This document shows, one piece after another, positions 8,923 to 17,005 of a stretch of 64,000 nucleotides of DNA. Numbering within the stretch: position 1 is the stretch's first letter; every line of letters starts with the position of its first letter. Where the stretch lies: the NCBI RefSeq assembly GCF_002407245.1, contig NZ_CP010682.1:124001-188000 (forward strand). Reading direction: 5' to 3'. Made by a program: the position numbers and the translations under genes. Under the pieces are notes generated by a model that was not told the origin of the DNA, did not search any database, and saw only the letters and a list, made by a program, of their open reading frames with translations. Origin of the DNA: Phaeobacter piscinae. Its GTDB lineage: Bacteria > Pseudomonadota > Alphaproteobacteria > Rhodobacterales > Rhodobacteraceae.

Positions 8923-9399
8923 ATGAAAAACCTTCGAAATCTGTGTTTGGGGATAGCTATGGTCACAACTTCTGCTGCCGACCTCCAGGCCGAAACCAAA
9001 TTGCCGAACATGGCGGTTGAGTTGGTCACGCTACATACGGATAACTATTCGGAAATGCTCGTCTTTTATAGGGATGTGCTGAAGCTCGAGGTCGCCTTTG
9101 AACAAGGTGAGTTCGCCAATTTCGTCTCAACCCCAACAAATCTTGGTTTGGTCAGCCGATCCGGTATGTTGGAAACTCTTGGCGACAGCGGTTTCGACGG
9201 AACTCGAACAGGTTCCGGTGTCGGGTTGGGATTCTACTTTGATACCGACGCACAAGTGGACGAAGCGTATGCAGAGATCGTGGACAGGGGCGCTCGCGTG
9301 GTTTCAGAGCCAACCAAGATGCCCTGGGGTGAATACATCGGGTTCTTTTCGGACCCGGATGGCAATGTCCATGAGTTTGTCTCTAGGGAGAAACACTAA
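8923..9399 (+). CDS. VOC (glyoxalase/bleomycin-resistance fold) family protein with N-terminal signal sequence
   Basis: This 158-residue protein belongs to the vicinal-oxygen-chelate family. A predicted signal peptide (about residues 1-24, MKNLRNLCLGIAMVTTSAAD) precedes a paired beta-alpha-beta domain. Probable metal ligands are the histidine in VELVTLHTDNYSEM and the glutamate in DPDGNVHEFVS. AGGGG lies upstream of the ATG at 8923. Most VOC proteins are cytoplasmic, so an exported one is unusual. It is intact although it follows the broken ATPase gene by 21 bases. Function unknown: dioxygenase, lyase and binding roles all occur in this fold. Confidence 0.8.
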   Translation: MKNLRNLCLGIAMVTTSAADLQAETKLPNMAVELVTLHTDNYSEMLVFYRDVLKLEVAFEQGEFANFVSTPTNLGLVSRSGMLETLGDSGFDGTRTGSGVGLGFYFDTDAQVDEAYAEIVDRGARVVSEPTKMPWGEYIGFFSDPDGNVHEFVSREKH

Positions 9400-9801
9400 C
9401 CTCCCTACGTAAAATACAAGGCAGAGCACGCAGCCGATGTCGGCTCCATGCTCCGGGAACGGGGATAAGCGAAGTACAGCGTCGCCGAGGTCGCGGAGTC
9501 TCTCAGCATCGAGGATGCTAGACCAACTTGATCCCTCACACGGATCATCGTTCGACCGAATTGCCGCGAAGTAACTGAGCGACAGCAAATAGGAACCACT
9601 GCGCCGCAATAGAAGGGCTGGTCATCAGCGGCTCTCTTCGCAAAGCGAGAAGTCTGGCACCCGCAGATATTGCATTTGCAGCTAACGCTCGAAGCACTTG
9701 CCGTTGACCCGCGGCGTGGCAGGCGTCTACCCACTGTTGGGGCACGCAGCTCAACGCTCTCTGACCTGCGCGTCTATGGATTGAACAGGGTTTGTTGCAG
9801 T
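9400..9801. other. Gene-free degenerate stretch
   Basis: No convincing gene is seen in these 402 bases. Short frames on both strands are interrupted, and one short plus-strand piece (KYSVAEVAESLSIEDA) resembles a helix-turn-helix but stops soon after. Given the neighbouring remnants, this may be another decayed mobile or recombinase gene, but it is not identifiable. Confidence 0.4.
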
Positions 9802-10302
9802 TTACCAGACATAAACTTCCATCTCGTCGGCGGAGATGGAATAGCCGGTTTGACCAAGTTTAGTGGACTGCAATTGCGTTCGCATGGTCCCTGTTACCCA
9901 AACAGGATCCCAGAGCAAATCGCCCGGCCAAGGCGTTTTGGTGCTCACCATGACCAGCTGGTTTGCAGGCGGTGGCGGGGTGTGGATGCAGGCGCCGACG
10001 TAAGGAACCAGCATGAAGTCGGTCACGCCGTCGGAGCTGATTTCAAAGGGAATAATGAAGCCAGGCATTTTGATGAAAGCACCGTTCAGCGTTTCATTCA
10101 GTATTGTGGCATTGGTGTCGTAGATCGGCGACCATGTATCATTCTCCATGTCCAAATCGCCTTCACCAATAATTTCCGAATAGGGAACACCGGGTGGGAT
10201 CAAATCCTCCCACATGATTTCGCGGGGGGTCGCTCCAAATGCCATATGCGGCGCGGTGACTGATCCCGCCAAACCCATCATAACCGTTCTGCGATTCACC
10301 AT
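9802..10302 (-). CDS. DUF3299 domain-containing exported protein of a zinc-uptake operon
   Basis: This 166-residue protein begins with a twin-arginine-free signal sequence (MVNRRTVMMGLAGSVTAPHM, cleavage probably near AFGA). Its body resembles DUF3299: PYVGACIHTPPPPANQL is the conserved core with one cysteine and one histidine. It is the last gene of the minus-strand zur-zrgA-ATPase-permease operon, 23 bases after the permease. DUF3299 proteins repeatedly accompany ZrgA-type zinc transport genes, so a periplasmic zinc-handling role is likely but not shown. Confidence 0.75.
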   Translation of the reverse strand: MVNRRTVMMGLAGSVTAPHMAFGATPREIMWEDLIPPGVPYSEIIGEGDLDMENDTWSPIYDTNATILNETLNGAFIKMPGFIIPFEISSDGVTDFMLVPYVGACIHTPPPPANQLVMVSTKTPWPGDLLWDPVWVTGTMRTQLQSTKLGQTGYSISADEMEVYVW

Positions 10303-10325
10303 GTGCCTTCACCTCACCCAGAGCA

Positions 10326-11576
10326 TCACGTTTTCACGACCATACCATCAGCCACAGACATTCTGTAGGCTCGCATCGCGGGTATGAGGCTCACAATCAC
10401 GCCAGCGCAGATTACACCCAGTATGAGCCAGACCTCGCGCAGCGTCGGAGCATCAATCGGTATCCAGAGGCCGAAAATGCTGTCCAAGAAAGGTTGGGCT
10501 ACCAGCAATCCGACATATTGCAACACCAGCCCAAGAACTGCGCCAACGGTGGCCATCACCATTGCTTCCAGCACCAGTAAGCTGAGAATAGTCAGGGGTC
10601 GGGCGCCCATGGCGCGGAAAATCGCCATTTCGCGGCGCCGTTCGTTGAGGCTGGAAAAAATTGTCGCCATCATTCCGATTAAAGCGGTGACCACCACCAT
10701 CGCAGACACCGCAAGCAAAGCGGTTTCTGCGATGCCGACGATGCTCCACAGCTCCTGCAGCGCAACGCCTGGCAAAATCGCCAGCAGGGGCTCCTCGCGA
10801 TAGTCATTGATGGCGCGTTGCAACGTGAAGGTCTGGAGTGGGCTTTCAACGCCGATGAGGGCTGCGGTTATCGCCTTGGGCGTCAGCTCCATCTCACGAA
10901 TGACGTCGACAGGCGTTGATTGGCCGGGGATTTGGGCGCCGCTTTTCCAATCAACATGTATTGCTTCGATTGCTTCCATACTCACGATGACTGTGCGATC
11001 GACGGGTGTGCCCGTTTTCTCCAGTATGCCGGACACGCGGAAAGGTTGGTCTTTATGCTGGGCAAAAGAGGCAAGCCCGTGCGCCACGACAATGGGATCC
11101 CCAACATGATAGCCAAACGTGGCAGCAACATCGGCACCAATCACGGTATCAAAGAGATCATCCATCCGAGTACCATCCGCCATCTCTAGGGACCGGCCTT
11201 GGCGGTATTTATAGTGATCGAAGAATGCTTTGGTTGTGCCCATGACGCGAAACTGACGATGGCTGTCGCCCAGTGAAATCGGAACGATCCAGTCAACATC
11301 GGGTCGCCTTGCAATGTCTTGATAGCTCTCCCAGGTCACATTGTTGGTGGCATTGCCAATGCGGAAAACAGAGTAGAGCAGCAGCTGCACAGATCCAGAC
11401 CGGGCGCCGACGATTAGATCTGTGCCGGAAATCGTATCGGCAAAGCTTGCCTTGGCGCCGGTCCGTATTTTCTCGACACCAAGAAACAGGGCGACAGATA
11501 ACGCGATGGCAAGGATTGTCATGCCGACGGTCAACGCCCGTGCGAAGAGCGAAGCAACTGCAAGGCGCAATATCAT
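10326..11576 (-). CDS. ABC transporter permease, FtsX/MacB type, zinc-uptake associated
   Basis: This 416-residue membrane protein has the MacB/FtsX arrangement: one N-terminal membrane helix (residues about 8-30), a large periplasmic domain of roughly 230 residues, then three C-terminal helices (from about 290). The stretch NERRREMAIFRAMGARP is typical of the FtsX domain. It overlaps the ATPase gene by four bases. In a Zrg-like operon this permease would work with the ATPase and the histidine-rich ZrgA-like protein in zinc acquisition. That role is inferred from context, because FtsX-type permeases often act as mechanotransmitters rather than channels. Confidence 0.85.
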   Translation of the reverse strand: MILRLAVASLFARALTVGMTILAIALSVALFLGVEKIRTGAKASFADTISGTDLIVGARSGSVQLLLYSVFRIGNATNNVTWESYQDIARRPDVDWIVPISLGDSHRQFRVMGTTKAFFDHYKYRQGRSLEMADGTRMDDLFDTVIGADVAATFGYHVGDPIVVAHGLASFAQHKDQPFRVSGILEKTGTPVDRTVIVSMEAIEAIHVDWKSGAQIPGQSTPVDVIREMELTPKAITAALIGVESPLQTFTLQRAINDYREEPLLAILPGVALQELWSIVGIAETALLAVSAMVVVTALIGMMATIFSSLNERRREMAIFRAMGARPLTILSLLVLEAMVMATVGAVLGLVLQYVGLLVAQPFLDSIFGLWIPIDAPTLREVWLILGVICAGVIVSLIPAMRAYRMSVADGMVVKT

Positions 11577-12268
11577 GTCATCGCCCTTTTAACTTGAGCG
11601 ATATCTTCCATATGGACCACACGGTCAAAACATGCGCTGAGCCGTGCGTCATGGCTGACCATCAGCAGCGAGGAGCCATGCGAGGCTGTCTGAGTAAAAA
11701 GTAAGTCTAAAAAGGCGCTCTGCACACCGCTATCAAGTGCGGAGGTGGGCTCGTCAGCGATGATCAACGGAGGGGTGCCGATCAATGCTCGGGCCACTGC
11801 GACGCGTTGCTGTTGGCCCACGCTCAGGGTCCGGGCCTTGGCGCTGATAATATCCTCTGGCAAATTGAGCGCAGAACACAATCGCGATGCCTCCGCGTTT
11901 GCATCACTTACACGCTGTCGCCGTGACGGCGCAAAGCGGAGCGGGAGCAGAATATTGTCTATCACCGTTCCAAATGGCAACAGGTTAAACTGTTGAAAGA
12001 TAACTCCAATATGATCTGCTCTGAACGTGTCACGCGCGCCACCATTTAACGCAGAGATAGTCCTGCCCGCGATCGAGATCTTTCCACGATCCGGCAGGAC
12101 TGTGCCGCAGATTAACGACAAAAGCGTGGATTTTCCGGAACCGCTTTCGCCGAGCAACAGCACGGTTTCACCTGCTGCTACCGAAAGGTGCGGGACCGTC
12201 AGCGAGAACCCATCACGACCCGGCCAGCGATAGGCCAGATCGTTGATATTCAGCGTTGCATCAACCAC
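11573..12268 (-). CDS. ABC transporter ATP-binding protein (LolD/MacB class), zinc-uptake associated
   Basis: This 231-residue ATPase has all the sequence marks of an active enzyme: Walker A GESGSGKST (about residues 40-48), Q-loop (VIFQQFNLLP), signature LSVGQQQRVAVARAL, Walker B LIIADEPTSALD, and the switch histidine in MVSHDARL. The class pairs with FtsX-type permeases, which matches the next gene. It starts seven bases before the end of the zrgA-like gene's intergenic gap and is clearly part of the zur operon. Confidence 0.92.
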   Translation of the reverse strand: MVDATLNINDLAYRWPGRDGFSLTVPHLSVAAGETVLLLGESGSGKSTLLSLICGTVLPDRGKISIAGRTISALNGGARDTFRADHIGVIFQQFNLLPFGTVIDNILLPLRFAPSRRQRVSDANAEASRLCSALNLPEDIISAKARTLSVGQQQRVAVARALIGTPPLIIADEPTSALDSGVQSAFLDLLFTQTASHGSSLLMVSHDARLSACFDRVVHMEDIAQVKRAMT

Positions 12269-12274
12269 TTGAGG

Positions 12275-12871
12275 TCAAGGCTCCAGGTTTAGGACTGGGG
12301 CGTTACGGTCAACCTGATAGGCGCGTGCACCAGTTGATTTGATCACTTGCACATCTACGCTCTGCGCATGCGGAAAGGCAGTGAAATAGGCAAATGTCAT
12401 GTTACTCAACGCCTCAGGTTTCGCACAATCTAGTGTGTAGTTTGCATGAAACTCGGAGTGGGCAGCATGCTCTGCGTGACTGTCATTATGGTCACTATCA
12501 TGCTCTTCGTGTTCATGCTCCTCATGCGCGTGTTCGTCAGCATGATCCTCATGTTCTTCCCCGCCTGCGAGCGCTGCATGCGCATCCACCATGCTGCAGA
12601 GCGCTGAATCCGGGACAGCGAACAACTGCAAAGGTGAGCTGAGTGAGGCAAGTGCTGCGTTAACTGCGGAGATATCAGCCTCGCTTTTGGCGGTGTATTC
12701 AAACCCGACAATGTCTGCCCCTGGAGCTTCGAATTCCATTGAGACCGTTGTGTCTTCGATCGCAATGTTGAGCGTCCCAACGCCATGTTCATGGGCATCA
12801 AGTTCGCGCGTGCCTTCTGCCAATGCAGGCAGAGCGGCGACGACAGCAAGCAATGAGAGGGTTCGTTTCAT
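12275..12871 (-). CDS. ZrgA-like (DUF2796) histidine-rich periplasmic zinc protein
   Basis: This 198-residue secreted protein (signal peptide about residues 1-18, ending LPALAEG) matches the ZrgA/DUF2796 family. The N-terminal mature part has ELDAHEHGVGTLNIAIED. A His/Asp/Glu-rich low-complexity segment of about 45 residues follows, with repeated HEEHEHEEHDSDHNDSH units suited to zinc capture. It ends with ANYTLDCAKPEAL and a short domain. It lies between zur and the ATPase gene. In vibrios the related ZrgABCDE system supports zinc uptake. A role as zinc trap or chaperone is inferred here. Confidence 0.85.
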   Translation of the reverse strand: MKRTLSLLAVVAALPALAEGTRELDAHEHGVGTLNIAIEDTTVSMEFEAPGADIVGFEYTAKSEADISAVNAALASLSSPLQLFAVPDSALCSMVDAHAALAGGEEHEDHADEHAHEEHEHEEHDSDHNDSHAEHAAHSEFHANYTLDCAKPEALSNMTFAYFTAFPHAQSVDVQVIKSTGARAYQVDRNAPVLNLEP

Positions 12872-12898
12872 GATTATGATCCAATATGTAAACGTCGT

Positions 12899-13285
12899 TC
12901 AAGCAGCACATGCGCCGCACAATCCGTGGATTTCGACGATATGACGCACGGCATGAAAGGCATTTTGGCCGGTCAGGGCCGTGAGTTTCGGTAGCAGCTC
13001 GCTACCGTCATGTTCGTCAACGGTGCCGCAATCATCACATATCGCCAAGACAGGCACGCTCTCGGCGTGGCTGCAACGGCAGGGCACAAAGGCATTGATC
13101 GATTCAAGACGATGGGCGCGCCCCTGGTCGGTCAACGCCGAAAGTGTACGATACACGGTCGGCGGCGCGATATTAGGTTCAGCTATCTGAAGTTGCTCAA
13201 GAATTTGATACGCGGTCATCGGCTTGTCGCATGCTTTCAGCACGCTCAGTACATCCAGTTGCCGAGCAGCAGCACGCTTTCTCAT
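12899..13285 (-). CDS. zur: Fur-family transcriptional regulator, zinc-responsive (Zur)
   Basis: This 128-residue Fur-family repressor has an N-terminal winged helix (KPMTAYQILEQLQIAEPNI, then APPTVYRTLSALTDQG) and a C-terminal metal and dimerisation part with two CxxC pairs (CDDCG near residue 84 and CGAC near the end), typical of structural zinc sites. It is the first gene of the zinc-uptake operon, and a palindromic Zur box lies 26 bases upstream of its start, so autorepression is expected. AAGGAGCC precedes the ATG at 13285. The context makes Zur much more likely than Fur or PerR. Confidence 0.9.
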   Translation of the reverse strand: MRKRAAARQLDVLSVLKACDKPMTAYQILEQLQIAEPNIAPPTVYRTLSALTDQGRAHRLESINAFVPCRCSHAESVPVLAICDDCGTVDEHDGSELLPKLTALTGQNAFHAVRHIVEIHGLCGACAA

Positions 13286-13310
13286 ATCAAGGCTCCTTCT
13301 CTCTGTAGTT

Positions 13311-13330
13311 TGTTATATTATAATGTAACA
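13311..13330 (-). promoter_or_regulatory. Zur operator (Zur box)
   Basis: The 20 bases TGTTATATTATAATGTAACA form an inverted repeat with only one mismatched pair. The core resembles the A+T-rich Zur boxes known in alphaproteobacteria. It lies 26-45 bases upstream of zur, where bound Zur would block transcription of the five-gene zinc operon. Confidence 0.85.
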
Positions 13331-13445
13331 AAATTCAAGATGTGAATCTTCTTACCACCTCCTAGATCACCTGCTGAGAGCCGTTGTCGCGATATAGCGC
13401 ATCCTTGCCGCTCAGCAGGATCTGTCACCTGTCGCGGGTGCTCTC

Positions 13446-15806
13446 TCAGTCTTTGGTTTCGGTGCGCGGAACCGTAAATAAAAAGTCGTCTGGGAGAGCC
13501 TGTTCGGTGAGCTCATTCGGAATTACATCCGGGCCACTTAGAAATACATTGGTGCAAAAATGCGCATGCATTCGGGACAGCTTGCGCAGCCTGTCGCCTG
13601 TGATTTTCTGGTACAACACTCGCATGTCGTCGCGGTTTTTTAACTCATCAATCTGCTCCCGATGCCGCCGACAGACATAGTCGTGCGCGGCGGCTATATC
13701 CGGGTCACGCAGCAGCCTTGCCATTTCTGCCTCCAGTTCGGGGATCAGGCATTGAATGGATCGCTCTTCCTCGGAATTATTATTCATTCGAAACCAGTAG
13801 GGTAGGCCTTGATCTCGTTCTGTGTGGTTCACACGGCCACGATCCCGTTTGACCAAAAAACTCTCAGCACTGCGCACCGCATAGTGATTGAGCTGCACCA
13901 GATCATATCCGTAGGTTTCAATGGTCGAGCGCCAGCCGCTACGGAACATCTGTTGTGGCATAGCCTGCCCGGATCCGTTCACCCAATGGATATCCTTCCA
14001 GTGGTGCGGTCGCAGCCCCTTGGGCCGGTGTACGCCGAGCTTTCTGAAGATGCCCTCATTTCGGAACAGCGTTTTGAAGCCCCATGCCTGGTGAGGTCGG
14101 CGCGTGATTTCGCGGGCGCATCGTGTGAACTCTCGTGTGACCAGCTCACCTGAGAATTTCGACACATTATTGTTGCCGAACAGGCGCCACGTCATGGAAA
14201 TCATATTGGCGCCTTGCATCGCTGCATAAAGATCGCTGAGATGTCCGTTACCGCATTTGATGTTGATGAATTCATCAACATCCATACAGACGATCCAATC
14301 AGCGTCGCGGATAAGGGGTTCCTGTTGAGCCGCCTGAAAGGCCGCGTGCTGTGGGGTTGTGTCGGTGTCGCGGCAGGGGTTGTCACGATGCTGGACAATT
14401 CCCTTGTCCTGCAGAACCCTCAGGAGAGCAGCGGTGCCGTCCGTGCAATCGTTTGTGTAGATGAGAAAATCATCAACCCCGATCACCCGGTGGTAGGCCA
14501 GCCATTCCAGAATGAACGGCCCCTCGTTTTTCATGGTCGTGACCACCGATGTCCGGGTTCCCGCGCTTGGGTGGAGCAGGGGCTTCTTTTCGGGCATACG
14601 CACCGGATTGCCGCCAAGATGCTCCCGCGACAGTGTCAGCAGTTCTGGCGATTCCAGCAAGCTTCCTTTTGCCACGAGATGCGAGATGTTCCGTGTTGGA
14701 TGGCGCAGGACCATGTTTCGAAAGAAATTTGACGGCTGGGTCGGTTCGGCTGTGGCTCCGATAATCTGGCTTTGGTGCCAGATATGGCCGTCCTTGTTGC
14801 CGCGAGGCGCGACGCACCAACGTGGATGGCCGATATTGTTGTCAAACGCGGTGCAGATGTGATCAGCGAACGCGGCATCTAGGTTCCGGCGAACGCGCCA
14901 CGGATAGGTTTGTGTTCCAAGTATGCGGATGTATTTGTCGCCAGCCTGCACCGCGCAATCAAAGATATTCGCCTCGGGTGGCCGGGCCAATAGGTCACAT
15001 AGATCTATGTTTGCAACGGCGCGCGCGTCGCTTAGGAACCGTCTCCGGATAATTTCATAGATCAGAAATTCGCCCAGAGGTGCTCTCCATGGATCTATGG
15101 GCGGCGGCTCTGGCCAATGTCTTTTAGGGGCGTTCTGAGCGTTCGAAGGGTGCGCTTCTGCAGGCAGTCCTTTCTGACCCAGTGGGATTTCCGAGTGTAT
15201 CACGACTACTTGGCTTAGCCCTTTGATCGTGTGCGCCAAGTTGCGCAATTCTTTGATGAAAAGGCGACTTTCGTTGGGTGGTGATTGGTCGAGAATGACA
15301 GCTGCCTGCATTCCGTGCTGCCTTGCATGATATTGCATCCACGTCGCGGCTGTTTCCGGGCTTTCACCATTGCGGATCGCAAGCAGCACATTGAGGCCGG
15401 CAAACAAACTGGTTTCCGGGGGTTCCGCAGTGAGACTGAATGATTGACCCAGTATATTGAGCTTTACCGGCTCAGCAGGGCTCGTCGTTGGAATATCCAG
15501 GATCACAGCCCCGTTTCCGCTCCGACTTGGCGAAACAGTCGCATCCGGTGTTGAGATATCTTCGACTAGAGTGTCAGATTTGAAGAACAGACTGGCCAGA
15601 TAGCCGGTGCTTTGGGGTAGAAGAACGCAGTCCAGTAGAGTGGTTTCTGCGAGACATTGCGCGCCCAACTGACGTTCCAGAACCTTATCCGATGTCATCG
15701 CGAAACCTGCATGCGTCATTGAATATCCGTAGCGATTTCTTTTAAGTACCATGGCTTTGTAAATCTGACCTGTCAAAAGGGCGATCAATGCTCGGGTGCA
15801 AAGCAA
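13446..15806 (-). CDS. Large glycosyltransferase family 2-type protein
   Basis: This 786-residue protein has a C-terminal glycosyltransferase domain starting near residue 410: VVTTMKNEGPFILEWLAYHR, then a CMDVDEFINI motif (DxD, about residue 500) that would bind the nucleotide-sugar metal. Downstream is a KTLFRNEGIFRKLGVHRPKG region seen in the DUF4422/GT92-like proteins common in roseobacters. The N-terminal 400 residues are not recognised. The start is uncertain. TTG at 15806 has AGAGGA upstream, while ATG at 15752 is 18 codons in, with a weak site. It stands alone, so the acceptor (polysaccharide or glycan) is unknown. Confidence 0.82.
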   Translation of the reverse strand: MLCTRALIALLTGQIYKAMVLKRNRYGYSMTHAGFAMTSDKVLERQLGAQCLAETTLLDCVLLPQSTGYLASLFFKSDTLVEDISTPDATVSPSRSGNGAVILDIPTTSPAEPVKLNILGQSFSLTAEPPETSLFAGLNVLLAIRNGESPETAATWMQYHARQHGMQAAVILDQSPPNESRLFIKELRNLAHTIKGLSQVVVIHSEIPLGQKGLPAEAHPSNAQNAPKRHWPEPPPIDPWRAPLGEFLIYEIIRRRFLSDARAVANIDLCDLLARPPEANIFDCAVQAGDKYIRILGTQTYPWRVRRNLDAAFADHICTAFDNNIGHPRWCVAPRGNKDGHIWHQSQIIGATAEPTQPSNFFRNMVLRHPTRNISHLVAKGSLLESPELLTLSREHLGGNPVRMPEKKPLLHPSAGTRTSVVTTMKNEGPFILEWLAYHRVIGVDDFLIYTNDCTDGTAALLRVLQDKGIVQHRDNPCRDTDTTPQHAAFQAAQQEPLIRDADWIVCMDVDEFINIKCGNGHLSDLYAAMQGANMISMTWRLFGNNNVSKFSGELVTREFTRCAREITRRPHQAWGFKTLFRNEGIFRKLGVHRPKGLRPHHWKDIHWVNGSGQAMPQQMFRSGWRSTIETYGYDLVQLNHYAVRSAESFLVKRDRGRVNHTERDQGLPYWFRMNNNSEEERSIQCLIPELEAEMARLLRDPDIAAAHDYVCRRHREQIDELKNRDDMRVLYQKITGDRLRKLSRMHAHFCTNVFLSGPDVIPNELTEQALPDDFLFTVPRTETKD

Positions 15807-15858
15807 GGCGTCCTCTCTCCGAATGCAAACGGATATTCCATATCATTTTGCCAAGAAG

Positions 15859-16962
15859 CTACCGATACGAACTGGTTGTTCCGCCGGTCCAGCGACGGAA
15901 GGCGCGGTGAAAGTTGGCGGCAGACGAAAAGCCAAGGTCATCGGAGATGTCCTCGATAGATTTGTGACCCGCCCGAAGATCACGAATGGCGATATCGCGG
16001 CGCAAAGCGTCCTTGATGGACTGAAAGGACGTCGCCTCATCCTCCAGTCGTCGCATCAGCGTGCGGGGTGTCACATTCAGCATCGCGGCCGCGTCACCCA
16101 GACGGCAGTCTTCCCAGTTTGACCGATAAAGAAAATCCCGAATTTGAAGGGACAGCCGATGCTCACGAAAGCCAGTGAAGATCCAGTCCCGCGGCGCCCG
16201 ATCCAGGAATGCCGCAAGCTCCGCCGGGCTACGAGGCTGCGGGGGCCCCAGCTGTTGCGGATCAAATGAAATCGCAGAACACCATTGAGAGAAGCGCACG
16301 GGGGCCGGAAAAATAACCCCGTAGTCCTGCGCAAAATCTGGCTGGTCAAATGCAAACTGCACAGCTTGTACTGGCACCTCGTAGCCTGCGAGCCAAGACA
16401 GCAACCCATGCGCCAATTTCAGCAGGAGCATATGCCCGAAACGGTGTACCTCGGGCGAACCACGTGGCACGAGGCTGAGCGTGATTTTTAATTTTTCTGA
16501 TTTTAGGTCAATGTGATAGTCGTCCAGTATCAGGTTCCAAAACGTCGAGAACCGATAGAGTGCTGCCGGTAGAGTTCCGGCTTCGCGCACAGTTGTGAGC
16601 AGGTGCTGAAGCGCCCGTGGGCGAACCGGGCGGCTCCACAGGCCAGGCATCTCATCGCCGGTTTCTGCGGCAGCAATTTGATAGAGCTTAACGATCTGAT
16701 CCAGTGTAACGCGCTGAGTGGCCCTGTTTGCCTCGGGCTTCGAGTTGGTAAGCTGGCGAAGCCCGCAGTGGGACAGGATCCTGTGTATCTGATCTACATC
16801 ACAACAAGACTGAAGAGCTGACAGCCAGTCTTCAATGAAAGGCAATGAAACGGTTGCCAGCGTGTCTGGATTAGGGCGTATCATAGAGGCGATAGAATAC
16901 GTCGATTTGTCACTTTCGGAAAGTTGTTTGTCAAATTCTGGGATGGGCAGGCTATTGGCCAT
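15859..16962 (-). CDS. AraC-family transcriptional regulator (arabinose-binding-domain type)
   Basis: This 367-residue regulator has a long N-terminal ligand or dimerisation domain (residues about 45-230, LDQIVKLYQIAAAETGDEMP) and a C-terminal AraC DNA-binding domain: LGDAAAMLNVTPRTLMRRLE for the first helix-turn-helix and IEDISDDLGFSSAANFHRAF for the second. This layout is that of OruR/ArgR-like members. It is divergent from the acyl-CoA dehydrogenase gene with only 43 bases between starts, so the dehydrogenase promoter probably overlaps this gene. It likely controls that pathway. Confidence 0.9.
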   Translation of the reverse strand: MANSLPIPEFDKQLSESDKSTYSIASMIRPNPDTLATVSLPFIEDWLSALQSCCDVDQIHRILSHCGLRQLTNSKPEANRATQRVTLDQIVKLYQIAAAETGDEMPGLWSRPVRPRALQHLLTTVREAGTLPAALYRFSTFWNLILDDYHIDLKSEKLKITLSLVPRGSPEVHRFGHMLLLKLAHGLLSWLAGYEVPVQAVQFAFDQPDFAQDYGVIFPAPVRFSQWCSAISFDPQQLGPPQPRSPAELAAFLDRAPRDWIFTGFREHRLSLQIRDFLYRSNWEDCRLGDAAAMLNVTPRTLMRRLEDEATSFQSIKDALRRDIAIRDLRAGHKSIEDISDDLGFSSAANFHRAFRRWTGGTTSSYR

Positions 16963-17005
16963 AGCTTAGACAGTCGGCAACAGCTAGCACAGCAACGAGG
17001 CGCCA

